From: Loxodes magnus
Lineage: Eukaryota; Ciliophora; Karyorelictea; Loxodida; Loxodidae
NCBI GenBank assembly: GCA_946699065.1
Contig: CAMPDV010001328.1
Coordinates: 61,378 to 125,377 of the forward strand
Length of the DNA: 64,000 nt
Reading direction: 5' to 3'
Shown here piece after piece: positions 38,685 to 52,140 of this stretch. Position 1 is the first letter of the stretch; each line of letters starts with the position of its first letter. The notes beneath the pieces are model-generated. The model had not been told where the DNA came from, made no database searches, and saw only the letters and a program-made list of their open reading frames with translations. A program made the translations under genes and the position numbers.

Positions 38685-39542
38685 ATGTCATCAAAAAGGA
38701 GTTTTAGTCAAACTCAAATTTAAACATCAAATTGTACCATTCAATTTAGAATTACAAAGCTTTATCTCAAATCATAACCAGTTATATCAATCAAACAATC
38801 AGTAAATATCCTTAAAAAACCAATTGCCATACTATTTTTATAACTAAGTAGTCAATTTATAGACAACTCAAATTTTTAATAAATTAATCAAAAGAATAAA
38901 TTAAAAAGCGAATATATTAGATAGTTTAGTTTTTGATTATGCTGTATATTTTACATATACTGAGAAATTTATACATTATTATCAAAAAATTAATTAAAAA
39001 AAGTAAGGAAGATTATTTTAAATAAAGATATAACAGAAGAATCAAATAGAATATTATTTAACTTGCCTTTTAGAACTAGAAACCATTCTTATTTTCTCAA
39101 CTATTATCAAGTCAGATTTAAGCTATATACTAATTATTTTCCTTCAACCAAGTATATCCTAGTAAACATTAAGTTAAAACAGAATTTTACTCTAAATTAC
39201 CTGAGAAATACATTTCAAATCAATACTTAAATTATACCTAAATATCATAATCTTAGAGAGATATTCAAACCACAATATTATATAACTCTTTAATTAATAA
39301 AATCAAAACCTAGATTTTATTCTTAATACCTTTAATAGTAATTCATCTTGCTCTTAAGCTATATAAACTTTATTCTTTAATCAAGAAAATTAAAACTTAA
39401 AGTTACTTTTATACAAATAATTTCCCTTTTAATTCATCTTTAAAGACTTAAAATTGCTTAATCTTGTAACTATTTTTATTATTTCGCATAAATCAAGTTT
39501 TTAAAAATCTAAATCTAGCAAGCTAAATGTTAAAATTAATGA
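38685..39542 (+). CDS. Unrecognised protein, about 285 residues
   Basis: ATG 38685 (M-S-S-K-R-S-F-S-Q-T-Q) to TGA 39540-39542, 286 codons. Ser/Lys/Gln-rich N-terminus, one aromatic hydrophobic segment (F-W-L-C-C-I-F-Y-I-Y-W) with two TGA-coded Trp, then a basic C-terminal half. It is divergent from the large minus-strand gene, with start codons 198 bp apart. No family recognised. Confidence 0.4.
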
Positions 39543-41363
39543 GAAGCTATTTCAAGTTTTCATAACTTGCTAATCTTATTATTTTTACTATTTTTAATTA
39601 ACATAATTTAATTCTTTAAGTTCGAAATAGAGATCTTTAGTATTATATACACTTTTAACTATGAATTTATGTATTTTTTATGAGAATGATAATAAAAATT
39701 AATAAGCTTTAATTATTTGGTATCAAAGGAAATAAATAAATGACTTCGTTTTAAGTTATTTATTAAATGAGATTTTCATCTTTAATAAGAAGTTTCCTTA
39801 AATTCTACCAGAGTTTCAATTGCATGTTTTAAACTATATTAGTTTCCTTTATATCATTACAAGACCCAGAAAAATTGAATCCTATCTCTTCTCTTCTAAT
39901 TCATTATATAGAACGTAAAATTAAAACTCTTTATATCTTGGGCATTTGCTCCATTATTTGCTTATGCATCTAATAAATTATAAAATCTAATTTTAAATCT
40001 AGATTCACATAAATCTATTATTGTTCTCTAAAATAAAAAAGTTTCTCATCTAGCAAACCTAACATTTATTCCTTTGATTCTTATTAGTCTAAGTTCTTAA
40101 ATAATAAATTCTAGACAACTGTTTTATTTTTTATTAATTGAGGTAATTATGGTTTTTATGTGGATTTATATGAGAATTTGATATCTTAATTTTTGGTTGG
40201 AAAAAGAGGAAATGATAATGGAAGTTTATAGTGGCAGATATGTAGACAAGTTACTCTTAACTAGGAATTGATAAATTTATATCTATAAATAATGTTAGTT
40301 TGAAATAATTTTGAAAAGAGAAAGATCTTTAAATTACATGATACCATCAATAAGAATTTAAAAGTAGAAATTTAATTCTTACATAAGTTATAAATACAAT
40401 TAAGTTTTTAGCTTTTAGTATTTATAATAAAATAATTACTTAAAGACTTATTCTGTTATGAATCTTTGTATAGAGTCTGACAATATTATAAAAAGAAATG
40501 GCTATTTTTTTAATTATTTTAGTGACTATACAATTGTTACACTATTTTAAATTTGTCTTTATTTAATTTCTACCAATCTTATCTTTTTCTTATTTACTTT
40601 AACTTTTTTTATTTACCTTCATATAAAATTATTAGCAACATTATTCTAAAAATGTTTATTTTTAGGTAGAAACTAAACTAAATGTTCATTATTTTTAATA
40701 TTTTATAATACTCTTAAGAAATCAGAGAAAGTCATTAGATTAACCTTTACGAAGTATAAACTTCAACATCAATTCTTAAAATAGCTGATTTACTAAACCT
40801 CCTTGCTTTCTATTTATTCTATCTATAATAAAAAGAAGTGAAAATATTAATAGATATAATCTTAAGATATGTGTCTTCTAGATTTTAGATTAAATTATAT
40901 TATTTTAACCTTAAATGATGAACATTTATATTCTACGAAGTTAAGAAAAATCATATATCAGTATAATTTAAAATAGATTCTATTTAATAGCTTTCTCAAA
41001 TTTATTTTTACCAATTAACATATCTTTAAGGGATCAAATCAAACTCATTTCCAACTATATTTAGGATACAAAAATTTTAAATGCAATAAGAGATATTTTC
41101 CTTTATGAACTATATACTCTTAATCAATCTATTTTTATGACTTACTCTCTAGAAAAACATTTCTAAATTATAAAAAGATAAATGAATCTGAAAATAATAA
41201 ATTAAAAGTTAAAAACTAATTTTAATATCACTAAATTTAATAATTATCTTACAAGATATTTCAATTACAATCAAACTTTTTCATTTACAACTTAGACATT
41301 TTCAAATTAGATTCTATTATAAATTCTCTAGTTACTAAGAAAAAATTTACTTTTTCCTAAAAA
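39543..41363 (+). other. Possible coding region, membrane-protein-like, no defined stop
   Basis: From about 39770 frame 1 gives continuous hydrophobic and Lys/Asn-rich text, for example W-F-L-C-G-F-I-W-E-F-D-I-L. It stays free of a convincing TGA stop up to tRNA-Leu on the opposite strand. It may be a second gene or the continuation of 38685-39542 after an intron. Confidence 0.25.
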
Positions 41364-41447
41364 TGCATGCGGTGAGATTTTAACTCACGCGGGATTTCTC
41401 CCACTAGAACTTGAGTCTAGCGCCTTGGACCGCTCGGCCACACATGC
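41364..41447 (-). tRNA. tRNA-Leu (anticodon CAA)
   Basis: An 84-nt class II tRNA. Acceptor gcatgtg pairs with cgcatgc, anticodon stem ctaga/tctag encloses loop ctcaagt with anticodon CAA. A variable arm (gtgggagaaatcccgc) is present and discriminator A is at 41364. A TTTTT terminator follows on the minus strand (41363-41359). It decodes UUG. Confidence 0.96.
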
Positions 41448-41529
41448 TTATATATTTTATATTTAAAAACTATTTAAAGCTTTCCAATTTTTTTAAGTCA
41501 AAATGTTCAAAACATTGTTGTTGGTTTTA

Positions 41530-44500
41530 ATGAACACTTTCTTCAGATTTAAAGGCCTAACTTTTACTAAAAAGATTGCCTCATTTTATTAGCCTGATTT
41601 AAATTGCTTTATAGGTGACTGATCTTTATTTATATTTCAGTTTAAAATTATTTAACCTAAAAAATATCTCAGAAGTTATGTTCCTTTAACTAAAAAATGT
41701 TTCTTATTTATGAATTTTATTTAATTAAAATTCTAAAGTAAAGGCTTATGACAAATTAAAAAGTAGCTTCTTACTTCTTTGCTAAATAGATAAAACTTAA
41801 TTTATTATGAAGGTATCTAAATATAATTTCTAGCTAAGTTGTTCATTTAAGCCTAACTATCTTAAACTATTTAATATAAAAAAGAAAATAACTATATAAG
41901 ACCTTTTAAGAATGACTACCTTTGTTTAGATTTAATAAAATATAGCGAAATAAGAAAAGAATTGCTTTCTTAGTGGACTTTGATTGGTTGATGTTTATTA
42001 ATAATTAGATAGAAAAGGGCTGCATTCTTGGAAAAGTTATTTTTATAGTTAAATATCTTATGGTTATTCCCTTTAAAAATAATAGCTATAATAGTTAAAT
42101 TGGACTAGAAAAAGATAATGATAAAAGTGTTAGATTGAATATATATTTCTAATGTCTAAACTTAATAAAGATATAAGGTTTATTTATTAATCCATCAAAT
42201 AAAGACTAATTTTTAAAGGACTTGCTGAAGTTAATAATTTTAAAGAGATTATATACTTTTAGTGATCTCTTTCACTAGTTACAATCAATATATTTTCAGA
42301 TTATAATGAATATATAATTATATATGTAATAATTGAAGCTAATTATCTTATAATTCTATAATCTATTTTGTAAGCAAAATATTAAAATTTTAATATTTAT
42401 CAGTATTCCTTTCTTTGTTTTTAGTTAATCAATATACTTAGATATAACAGAGAAAATTAATCTTTTAAGATATTAAAAAATAAATAGTTAGTATTAATTA
42501 TATCTTCTCTAATTTTCATTCTGCTTCTTTGATTGCTTTTATTCAAAGACTTTCAAATAACTTTTCTAGCAGCTGCAAATAATCATAATTTTCATTTTAA
42601 TCTTTAAATTTAGTGCTTTTGACCCATTTATAATTATATTTTTTTCTAACTTAAAGCCTTTACATCATTTATTTGCATTTATTAAAAAAGAATCCAAATC
42701 TAACTAGAAGTATTTGAGAGTTAATAATCTCAATAATATACAAATATTTATTATTAGCTTTAGTTTTCTTTTATACCTTATTAGCTTTATTTAATAGTTT
42801 GAAGTAACAAAATTCTTTTAACATTTATTATTTATTTCCTACTTTCTTCTTACTAAGTGTTAGGCTATGAGCTATATTTAACCTTTCAAATTCTTCATTA
42901 CCAGACCTACTGCTAAACACTTATGCTTAAGTAGATTACTGTCTAAGTTTAGAGATTCATATCCTAAAAGTATAAATACTTATAATAGTAAATATTATTA
43001 TTTAATCACTAATTGTTTGAGAATTTCCTAACAAAGAATGAAAGGAAACTAGAGATTAAAAGAAGTTGATATTAAGCAAGCATAGAAAGATATTTTAACC
43101 ATGCTTATTTAATTTAATTCTAGCTAAAAAATACATCATTTTTGGATTATTTTTAATTCTAACATTTTTAAAATAGGCAATCGAATATAAATCTTAGACT
43201 ATAACTATATTAAAGATTAAAATATATGAGTATAGCTAAATAAAATATAAATATAAAAGTCTATTTAGTTTAATATTTTAGAAATATTTTATTATTACCT
43301 TATTAAGAATTGAGGCTATCAATACTCACTCGCCTTATCCAAGACGTTTTTCTTAAGTCGTTACTTAATAGTATATCATATGAACTAAATTAATAGAGGA
43401 TATTGAAAGCTTAGGTTGGCTGTGTGACATTATAGAATCATGTTGGATATTTTTGTCCAATATGAGGATTTACATATCTTATACATTTGTATATATAAAA
43501 ATGATTTTTATTATGGAAAGTAAATGGTTTAAGTAGTGTCTCAATTAGTTAAAGTTTACTCGCAAATAATTTACTCTTCATTTTTACTGTTATACTGCTA
43601 TATGTATTTAGAACTTTTTTAAATTCTAATTTCATCCCTCCAAACACATAAATATCAGAATTAGCTCAGTCGTTCTCGAAAAATTCTTTTCAGAATTTAA
43701 ATATGCCTCATACCACTGAAATTATTTTAATTTACATTAGAAATTTCACATTCGAATAAATTATTTCAGTGTTAGTTCTGGATATTAGCATCTGAAATTA
43801 TGAAAATAGTAGTTCTATTATCAAATACTGTTCTATGCTAAACTCTTTTGGTAAGCATTTACATTTCTAAAGTTTACCTTGGGGAAGAAGCATAAACCTA
43901 TACTTATTTGTCCATCCACCTGATACTACTTAACTGTCTTTTTTAATTTAATAAATCTGTTTATAATTTTCTTCAACAGAGTCTGAATTTATATTTCTTC
44001 TGTATTTACTTAAAGATGCATAGAGAATGTAATTTTAGTATTCGAATTTTTTATAGTAGAGACTATGATAAATTTTTCAGTTCCTTTAAGGTTTGGGTAG
44101 ATTTTTACTTCATAACTCCAATATAAAATTTCTAAAAATATGATTGAACTGCTAACTAGCTTGTCTCCTAAGCAGCTTTCTAAGAAATAGGAGTTTTACC
44201 AGAAAGTTACATGAATCTCTCTACATTTATTAATAAAATAATTTGAATAAACTCCTTTAATTTATTAATAACGATAGTTTAAACTTTATTATACACATCC
44301 TATTTAATAATTAGCTTCTTAATTTCACTATCTTTTTACTTATATCATACCTTTTTGCTTAGAACACTTGCTTATAGCCAATTTTTAGTTATTTAGTTTT
44401 CTTGGGTTTTAAAATAATTGCTGGTATTTTTAACTTCTGATAGCTTTATTTATAAGTACTTATGCCTTTTTCATAACTAAGGCTTGATAATTTGAAAGTT

Positions 44501-46215
44501 AAGTATTGAAGCAAAGAAGTTTACTTGTATTCTAAAAATACCCCATGATTCTGTCTGATGCTATGAATCGATATCCTTGTTTAATCCTTTGATATCTAAA
44601 TTGTATTGAATTTTTAGTAATAGTGTACTTATTTAAGCTAAGCTACTATGAAAGGTATTTGCCTTAAAGATATAAAAATATAGATTTGTTCTTCTCTTTT
44701 AAGCAATCCGATTAAATTTTAGATTGAATGGTAATTGATTGGCTAATAATTAGTAGATAAAGGGTTTACTTTATAACTTCCATTAGGTTAGCTATAGAAT
44801 ACTTATGAATTGATTAATGAGGATTGTATTGATTAAAAGATGAATCTGGATATAGAGATTTAGAATAAACTGTATAAAATATTAAAGAGATTAAAAGTAA
44901 AAATCTAGTTAAGGAAGAGTAGATATGTAAGTGCAGCTTCTATAAATAAGATTACAGCGGAATTTCATTAAATGTAGTGTTATATTAATAGATAAGTCAT
45001 ATATCTTAATAAGTAATAGGAGCTTATTAAATTGGTTTTACTAATAACAATTGATTCTGATTATTTAAAGTAAAAATAATCCAATTTTAAATTAAAAGAT
45101 TGTACTAATATTTATCTAATAAGCTTATTAAAATAGACATTATGAATAAATTAATATTTAAAATAAAAGAAAAAATCAAGATAAATATAAAAGCTATATT
45201 AGATTGTGAAGCTATCCTATAGTCTAGATAAAGCATGCTATCAATAAATCAGTGTATTGTAATTGTAAACTTTAGCAGACTAACTTTAGTAATTTTAATT
45301 AATTTCAAAATATTTTGTAAGAGAAGAAAGATTTTTCTTACATTTCATTTAAATTATAATTATGAAGATTTCTTAGAAAGACATCAAAAGGATATATATA
45401 AAGGCTTATTTATAGAAGCTAGATTAAATTATCATAATTTAAATACCATATAATTAAGTATTGTCTCTAAGCTAAATAACCATATAAAAAGATTTAGGGA
45501 GGTACTAAGATAAAATAAGCAATAATAAATTTATCCATGAATAAGGAAGCAAATTCTTATTTTAGGTTGATGTAAAGATAAAAATTCTTAAACTGCTTTA
45601 CAATATATTAGTAATTAAAGGTATTTAATCTTCGTAATGAATAGAGATTTATAGTAGAAACATAATTAAAGTTTGATAGCAATTGATTTGTCTTAGTTGA
45701 TAAAATATTTGAAATAGGATTGTATTTGTTGCACTAAAAGAGTGGTTAAATAATTATAATTAGACTTCTCTAAGTTTAGATTGAATTAAAAAATGTAATT
45801 TTAAGTTTACTCTGAAAGAGAAAAAAGTTTGATAAATGATAATTTTAATTAAGTTGAGCATGCGTAAGTTGATTTTATAAAAATGTTAAATTACAGTGGA
45901 TAGAGCAAATACAAGTTATTTTAAACTAAATAAATAAAAGCCTAAATCTTTATCAAATAAAGAAAAACATAATAAAATTATATTATATCCTATTTTAAAT
46001 AAGTTCTCATTTTATTGCTCCTTTAATTATTACAAAATGAAAGATTCTAATATAGAAAGAACCAGAAAAAATAGGAGAAATAAATAATAAATATTGGTAA
46101 AATAGTGTAAAATATAAAGTTATCATAGCTTAAAATTAATTGCAACTATGTTTTTAAATATAAAATACTCTATTAATATTTAAAAGAGGAAGGATTAACT
46201 CTATTCAGTTAATGA
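41530..46215 (+). CDS. Giant multi-pass membrane protein, about 1561 residues
   Basis: ATG 41530 (M-N-T-F-F-R-F-K-G-L-T-F) opens one frame to TGA 46213-46215, 1562 codons, phase unchanged over 4.7 kb. Many hydrophobic helices occur, for example L-L-I-A-L-F-I-S-T-Y-A-F-F-I-T-K-A-W and C-L-I-L-W-Y-L-N-C-I-E-F-L-V-I-V-Y-L. A charged cytosolic-looking C-terminal third follows (E-D-F-L-E-R-H-Q-K-D-I-Y-K-G-L). Numerous internal TGA codons fall in aromatic contexts as Trp. The architecture recalls large ciliate transmembrane proteins of unknown function. It begins 82 bp beyond tRNA-Leu. A second gene boundary (for example at ATG 43501, same frame) cannot be excluded. Confidence 0.45.
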
Positions 46216-49214
46216 CATTCTAGTTATCATTTTAATTATATGAGTCACTTTATTTTTAGTAATCAAATATTGTGGAGCATGCTTTGTAATATTCCATGTA
46301 TTAAGTTCTTATTATAACTTTCTTACTTATTTAAAACAATAAGTCCTATAAATTATTTACTCTGCTAGAGTTTATAATCAAGCTTCAGGTTTAATTAAGT
46401 TTATAAGGTAGACTAAGTGATTATTTAAGGTAGATAGATTTAAAGAGGAAATATATATAATAATTAATTTAATAGTTACTTAGATCTAATTAAAGGCTTT
46501 TGAACAAACTAACTAATTTGCCTTACTATTATTATGATCTAGACATTTTTAACATATCATTAACTTTCCTAATAGCAACAAGATAAAAGCCATCAGTTAA
46601 GTGCATTCCAAATATAATGCTAATCCTTATATTATCCACATAAGAAATTATTATACAACTCTTATTTCTAGCCAATCCTCATTATTTACCTTTAAAACTA
46701 TAACTGTTTAACTATTGCTAAATAACTTTAATATTCTACCTTAGATACCAGCAAGTTAATACCAATGCTGAATAAATAAAACATTCATTAGAATAAATAG
46801 ATTTATACACATTTAGTTGTAAGATTTAAATAACACTCTCAAATTAAAGCTTTAAGACTAAATCAAAATTGGAATAGGTATAAGTTCAGTTTTAGTTGAA
46901 TATCATATAATTATATCCTTTTATTTTTAGATTTAGCTAGAAAATCAATTGCTATTTACTTATGAATAAATTACCAAAGATAAAAATTTAATTATTTGCT
47001 AAGTAAAAATAACTTTACCTATTATTCAGATTTAGAAGTCAAGATCATATATGATTTAACTAAATATTAAGATATTTTAGTACCTGATTTACTAATTTCA
47101 ATTTACTACAATGCTTTACTAAATATCGCCTAGTCAGTATGAGCTATTACATTTCAACTATTTTTATCTAATCTTTTTCCTTTTTCATGTTTTGTAACTA
47201 CAAATAGGTGCCACAATTTAGCAATTCTTATACAATCAATGAATATAACATTCTGTGAGAATTCTACTAGAAGCAGACTAAGATTTATTGGAAAAAGTAA
47301 GAAAATAAATCTTTAGTCAACTATAAAACCTAAAAAACGATATGTTTCTTGTCTATTTCTAGTAAGATATTTCTCTATAAAGGTATCTTATTTAAGGGCA
47401 GCTAATAAGCAAGTTAAAGATATAAAGCTAAATATCTAACTTTGATAACTAAAACACAGTACTTCATTGATCTATCTTGGAGATACTAAAATAAGAATTG
47501 TATGGCAGTAATTGAAGTTTCTTTATCATTTGATACTCATTTACAAGAATAAAGACATTTAATATCTAAAAGCTTGTATTTACAAAATTATAATAGAGGA
47601 ATAGCGAAGAAGTCTAATATCACTTGGATAATTATTAATTACAGATAAAGTATTATATTTCTAAGTATAGCAACCCTTATTTTAGTTTTGATGCAGTTAA
47701 TATTAAAAAAGAAATTAGATAAAGTGGAAAAAACAACACAGATAAGATAAATCTACATATCCATTTTCTGCTATAAAATACTACCTCTTTGAAATTAGGG
47801 TAGAAATATAAAGTTATACAGAATAGTTATTCCCTAGTTAAAAGGTATAAAAGCAGTATATAAAATAAGTTTGCCTATGGATTATCTAGATTTAATTTAT
47901 TTATAACAGAAAATATATTATAATTTAGCATTTATAGCTACTGCTTCCTATAATATGATATCTATCATATTTCAGATTTGATCCTCTCAAATTAACTTAT
48001 ATCACTCATTCAATGTTTGATACTTTGTTTTATAAGTTTTGAGTAATTCTTACTTTAAAATAATCATTAAGTTGCATAAATTTTAAGAGCTAAAAGCAAA
48101 TATTTACTCATTTTTAATGGAAGTTAAGATTACTTTCTCTCATTTTCATAGTCCTAATAGCGGTTATATACATTCTAATATAAGATTATATATTATCCAC
48201 TGTTCTATCAGTTACTTTTAAAGCTATTCCTTGCTATTTTAGTTTCACTTACGATATCCTTTTATTATTAAAATCTCTTATGTATCATAATTAATCTATA
48301 TCTTTATCTTTAACTAAATTGAATACTCTAAAGTTTTAGGTATGAAGTTAGTTATTTTAATTAAAGACAGTTAAGCACTTACTATAATATAGTAGTATGA
48401 AGTTTATAAATGAGAATTCAAATTTGAAATGTCAGTATCTTCGTATTAATCTTTACATTTCTTAATATTTTTGCTTTAAATCAGTTACCTCTTGATACTT
48501 ATATTTTCAAAGTTGCTCTTAGTTTTATAAACATTTAGTAATACATTTCATAATTTTATCGATTTTGATTTATAATAGAAACAAATTTTATTTTTATTCT
48601 AGTTTAAGGTATATTTAAGCCAATATTTTTCGCATCTTTAATTTACTATATTTTTCCTCTTAAGGAATAACTTTGTCTAGTTGAAATTCTTCTTGTTGGA
48701 ACTTAAATTTTCAGTTTAATGGTTCTAATTTGCTCCTGATACTTAAAATATAGATATTTAATGTATTTAGTATATCTAAAGAAGATTCAGATAAATAATT
48801 CCAAGAATTTCTTTTTATAATTCTAAATAAAGGGTATAAATGTTTTCTACAACACAAACCTTAATCTTTCATAATCTATTTATACATTAATAATGAATAG
48901 AGAATTGCATTTCCTTTATTATTTCCATAATAAAATTCTATTTTGCTACTACTACCAGTTAAAGGATAAATCCATACTTTTATTCTTTACTTATATCATA
49001 AAATACTTCTCTGCTTACTCTTTTTATCTATGGTTAGTCATGTAAATTCATTCTTCTTTTATACATAAAACGCCAGTCATTTTAGGTCTGTCATAGACTA
49101 TTTCCTAGGATTACATATAAATCTGTTACAGTAGAATCTATCTTGGTATATTGGGAATATGAGTTGCAAAATAAAGACTTGAGAACTAGTTTAAATCACA
49201 GTAAAACGTAGAAA

Positions 49215-50165
49215 AAATGGAAGGTTTCAAAAAGGATTTCTGTACCACCTCTTCGAAGAAGAGAGGAAACCAGAAACAAATCTCGGCAATCTTCTTACAC
49301 TTAACCTTAACCCTTTTCTTAATAATCTTTACAACCTGGAATATAATAAAGCTATCAAGAACGGAAGTAAATTCAGAAAAGCACTCATATGGTTACTCCA
49401 ATGTTGGAGAAGAAGCCTAGAAAACAGGCGAAGTCTGTTTTACACAGGAGCTCTCAGAGTTTAACTCTTCTGACCTGATGAGCATGGTACAAATCATTAA
49501 AGTTGTAATAAACCTCTAAAAGAGGTCAAAAAGCTAAGAAAGAACAAATGAGAAGCTAACGCAACTTTTTAACCAAGCAGAAGGAATAGAGTCAAGACTC
49601 AAGTCCTAGGAAAGAGAGCTAAGAGCCTTTTGAAACATATCATATAATTAAGCTAATCCTAAAATTATCTTCAGAAGCAGACTTAACTAGATAGCAGACT
49701 TGGAAAAATAGAAGAAATTGTAAAAATTTAAGAAAGAGCAAAGCAAAACTGGAGCTTTATAAATGGGAATCGAAGCCTAAAAAGAATAAATCCATCAAGG
49801 AAAATAATCAAAAATCAAAAAGAAATTTTCTGCTGTGGAAGCGTATGACATCTTTATTGGAAGTGTTGGAAATTTTAATAGAAATAAAGAAACTATTGGA
49901 TAAAAGAGTAACAAAAGAAGAAAAAAGTAGACGCCAGAATGAAAAAATGTATTGTAACCCGGATGGTTTAATATGCAAAATCAAGATGGAGCCAAGGCAA
50001 GTAAAAGGAGAGAAAACCTTGAGAAATACGATTTCCCAATCTCGCAAAAATTGGGTGACCCAAACTTTTATATTTAACAGTAGAAAGCATGAACTACTGT
50101 ACTCCTGACGAGGTTGAAAATTCCTAAAACGGAAAACATAAATACATAGTATTATTATTATTAAT
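49215..50165 (+). mobile_element. Recently inserted retroelement-like unit with 21-bp target duplication
   Basis: The perfect 21-bp direct repeat aatcacagtaaaacgtagaaa stands at 49194-49214 and 50166-50186. Between them lies one ORF and a short tail tagtattattattattaata, which resembles the simple-repeat tails of some LINE-type elements. There are no terminal inverted repeats. A perfect long duplication implies a recent, target-primed type of insertion. Confidence 0.8.
49217..50092 (+). CDS. ORF of the inserted element, unrecognised, 291 residues
   Basis: ATG lies two bases inside the element; the frame runs to TGA 50090-50092 (292 codons). A hydrophobic segment at about residues 23-42 (I-F-L-H-L-T-L-T-L-F-L-I-I-F-T-T-W) is followed by a Glu/Lys/Gln-rich coiled-coil region (L-T-Q-L-F-N-Q-A-E-G-I-E-S-R-L-K) and a C-terminal region with P-G-W-F-N-M-Q-N-Q-D-G-A-K-A. 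Trp residues are partly TGA. No zinc knuckle or reverse transcriptase motif is visible, so the element is probably non-autonomous or 5'-truncated. Confidence 0.6.
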
Positions 50166-50483
50166 AATCACAGTAAAACGTAGAAATAGAGATAGTAAGA
50201 TAAAAAAATTTGCTATTATGGATTAAAATTTAATATCAACTAGAGATAAACATATGCTTATAAATTGCATTATATGAATACTTTACATTATATAATTAAG
50301 ATAGTTTATTATACATTTTTGGTGAACATAAAAAGAAATTTTTTTGGTATAAGATTGAGTTTCATAATTCCCATACATATATAGAAATTGTTTTTTTCTA
50401 TGAACTCTGATGCCAGAAGGGAATATCCAAATGAAGTTAGTAAATAAAGGTTAAATAGATGTTAGATTTAAATGAAAATTTGA

Positions 50484-52067
50484 GATTTAAATTTTTTGTA
50501 AGGCTAAAGGCTATGTAAAGTATTATATATTTAAATAGTTTTATAATTTCAATAATCATTATGAGTAAGTTTTTTATATAAAATTCATAAAATTTAATTT
50601 AAATTAGATCAAGTATTTGAATAGAGTTTCTTCTATAATCAAAACTAAAATAGTAAAAGAAAAAATTAGGATTAGCTATTAAGTTAGTGGTTTGCTAACT
50701 TCATAAATAAATCTATTTTTATAAATTTGCTTATATTTTGGATTTTACAGTAGTAGTTTATAATCTTCGCAGTTTTAAAGATTTAAATTTTAAGATTAAT
50801 ATAAAGAATAGCAATAACCTTTAAGAATAGAATACCCCATTTTAGATATAAATTAGATTAAATTAAAATCATCAGGTTGAAACAATTAAAGCTATTTTTC
50901 ATGATCAAAACTTTTTATATTATTCTTATAATTTATTTCTAGAGAATTACTCCCATCTCTTCGATATTTTAACGTTTCAACGAATGCTTGTAGTAACTAT
51001 TAAATAGATTAGATTTATTACAACATTTCTAACTTTTATTAAATATCCTAGAAAGTAAAAAATGTTTCATCATTTGAAATACATTTGCAAGTTTTTTCAG
51101 TCTTTCTATCTTATTTAGATTTTATGTTTTTTATTTTATTCTAATGCAGCCAAATGATATCGAAGCATTTTAATTTAATGTTTTATTATAAACTTTTAAT
51201 TATTTAAAATTTTATCTTTTTTACTCTATTAATAAACAAAATAAACTGATATTATAAATGTAGCCTAACTAAGATTATATTTATTTATAGTCCTTAAATT
51301 TATAAGCATCCCTTAATATATCTTAAATTGAAGCCATTTTGAACTAAATTTAGATCTTAAATCTTTATAAATCAGATCAGCATTAAAAATAGCCTGATTA
51401 ATTCTCTTTTAACTATGCTTTATTCAAGATTGCTTAACTTTTATCTCTAATTTATTTATAAATATAAATTTTACGACTCACTTAAGACATTTATATTGAT
51501 TATTCTAAGATTAGATTAAATCATCTAATTGGCATTCAATTTTATTTTCTTTTAATTAAATCAAGATTTAAAAAAGTAAACACTTTTGATAATTCTCCAA
51601 AGAAAAAAGTTAGCTAATTTGAATCTAATTTGGATTTAAAGTAAGTGATTTATTAAGAAGGATATGATTAAGTTTAAAATTTTCTTTATAGTTATTTTTG
51701 GTTAGTAGTAAGCAGAATAATTTAGCTTTGGAGACATTTTGATATATAAAGGTTTAATATATCTGCTATTAAGAATTTATTATATCATATACAAATGTTC
51801 TAAATTCCTTTCTAGGAAATTTGTTTATAAGATTCCTATATACTTTATATTAATTTAAGCGGTTAGTTAACTCTCAAGCTTTAATATTTTTACAATGCTA
51901 CTTAGAGGATTTTAAACTAGTCTTTTTTATTAACTGGATAATTATTATAGATGATGCTTAAGAGATTTTTATAAGAATCTGATTAAAGGGATTTAATTTT
52001 AGATTTAACAAGCAACTATTAAATAACTTTCTAGTTAAATTCTTCTTTTTTAAATGCTAGGCAAAAA
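50484..52067. other. Gene-poor AT-rich stretch
   Basis: I found no recognisable protein domain, tRNA or array on either strand. Weakly coding-like text occurs but nothing that can be bounded. Confidence 0.4.
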
Positions 52068-52140
52068 TGGAGAACTTGGGTATCGATCCCAATGCCTCTC
52101 GCATGCTAAGCGAGCGCTCTACCATTTGAGCTAGATCCCC
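52068..52140 (-). tRNA. tRNA-Ala (anticodon AGC)
   Basis: The minus strand reads ggggatctagctcaaatgg..., anticodon loop ttagcat with AGC, T arm ttggg-atcgata-cccaa. The acceptor contains the G3:U70 pair that identifies tRNA-Ala, plus one U-U mismatch at 6:67. Discriminator A at 52068 is followed by a TTTTT terminator. Confidence 0.96.

Larger units (their letters stand above)
46148..50483 (+). pseudogene. Large membrane protein gene interrupted by a 951-bp insertion
   Basis: Frame 2 from ATG 46148 reads as a hydrophobic protein (V-N-D-I-L-V-I-I-L-I-I-W-V-T-L-F-L-V) through about 48430, then in another frame through 49214 (T-V-E-S-I-L-V-Y-W-E-Y-E-L-Q-N-K-D-L-R-T), implying an intron or frameshift near 48430. 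At 49214 the element 49215-50165 intervenes. After the second copy of the target duplication the frame resumes (N-H-S-K-T-Q-K-Q-R-Q-Q-D-K) and ends at TGA 50481-50483. Without excision, the insertion replaces the last about 105 codons. The gene start overlaps the end of the preceding gene, so the two might be one transcript with an unrecognised intron. Confidence 0.4.

Noticed and set aside
49808-50108. Two short overlapping standard-code ORFs inside the inserted element
   Set aside because: They are out of frame with, or antisense to, the 292-codon ORF that starts at the element boundary.
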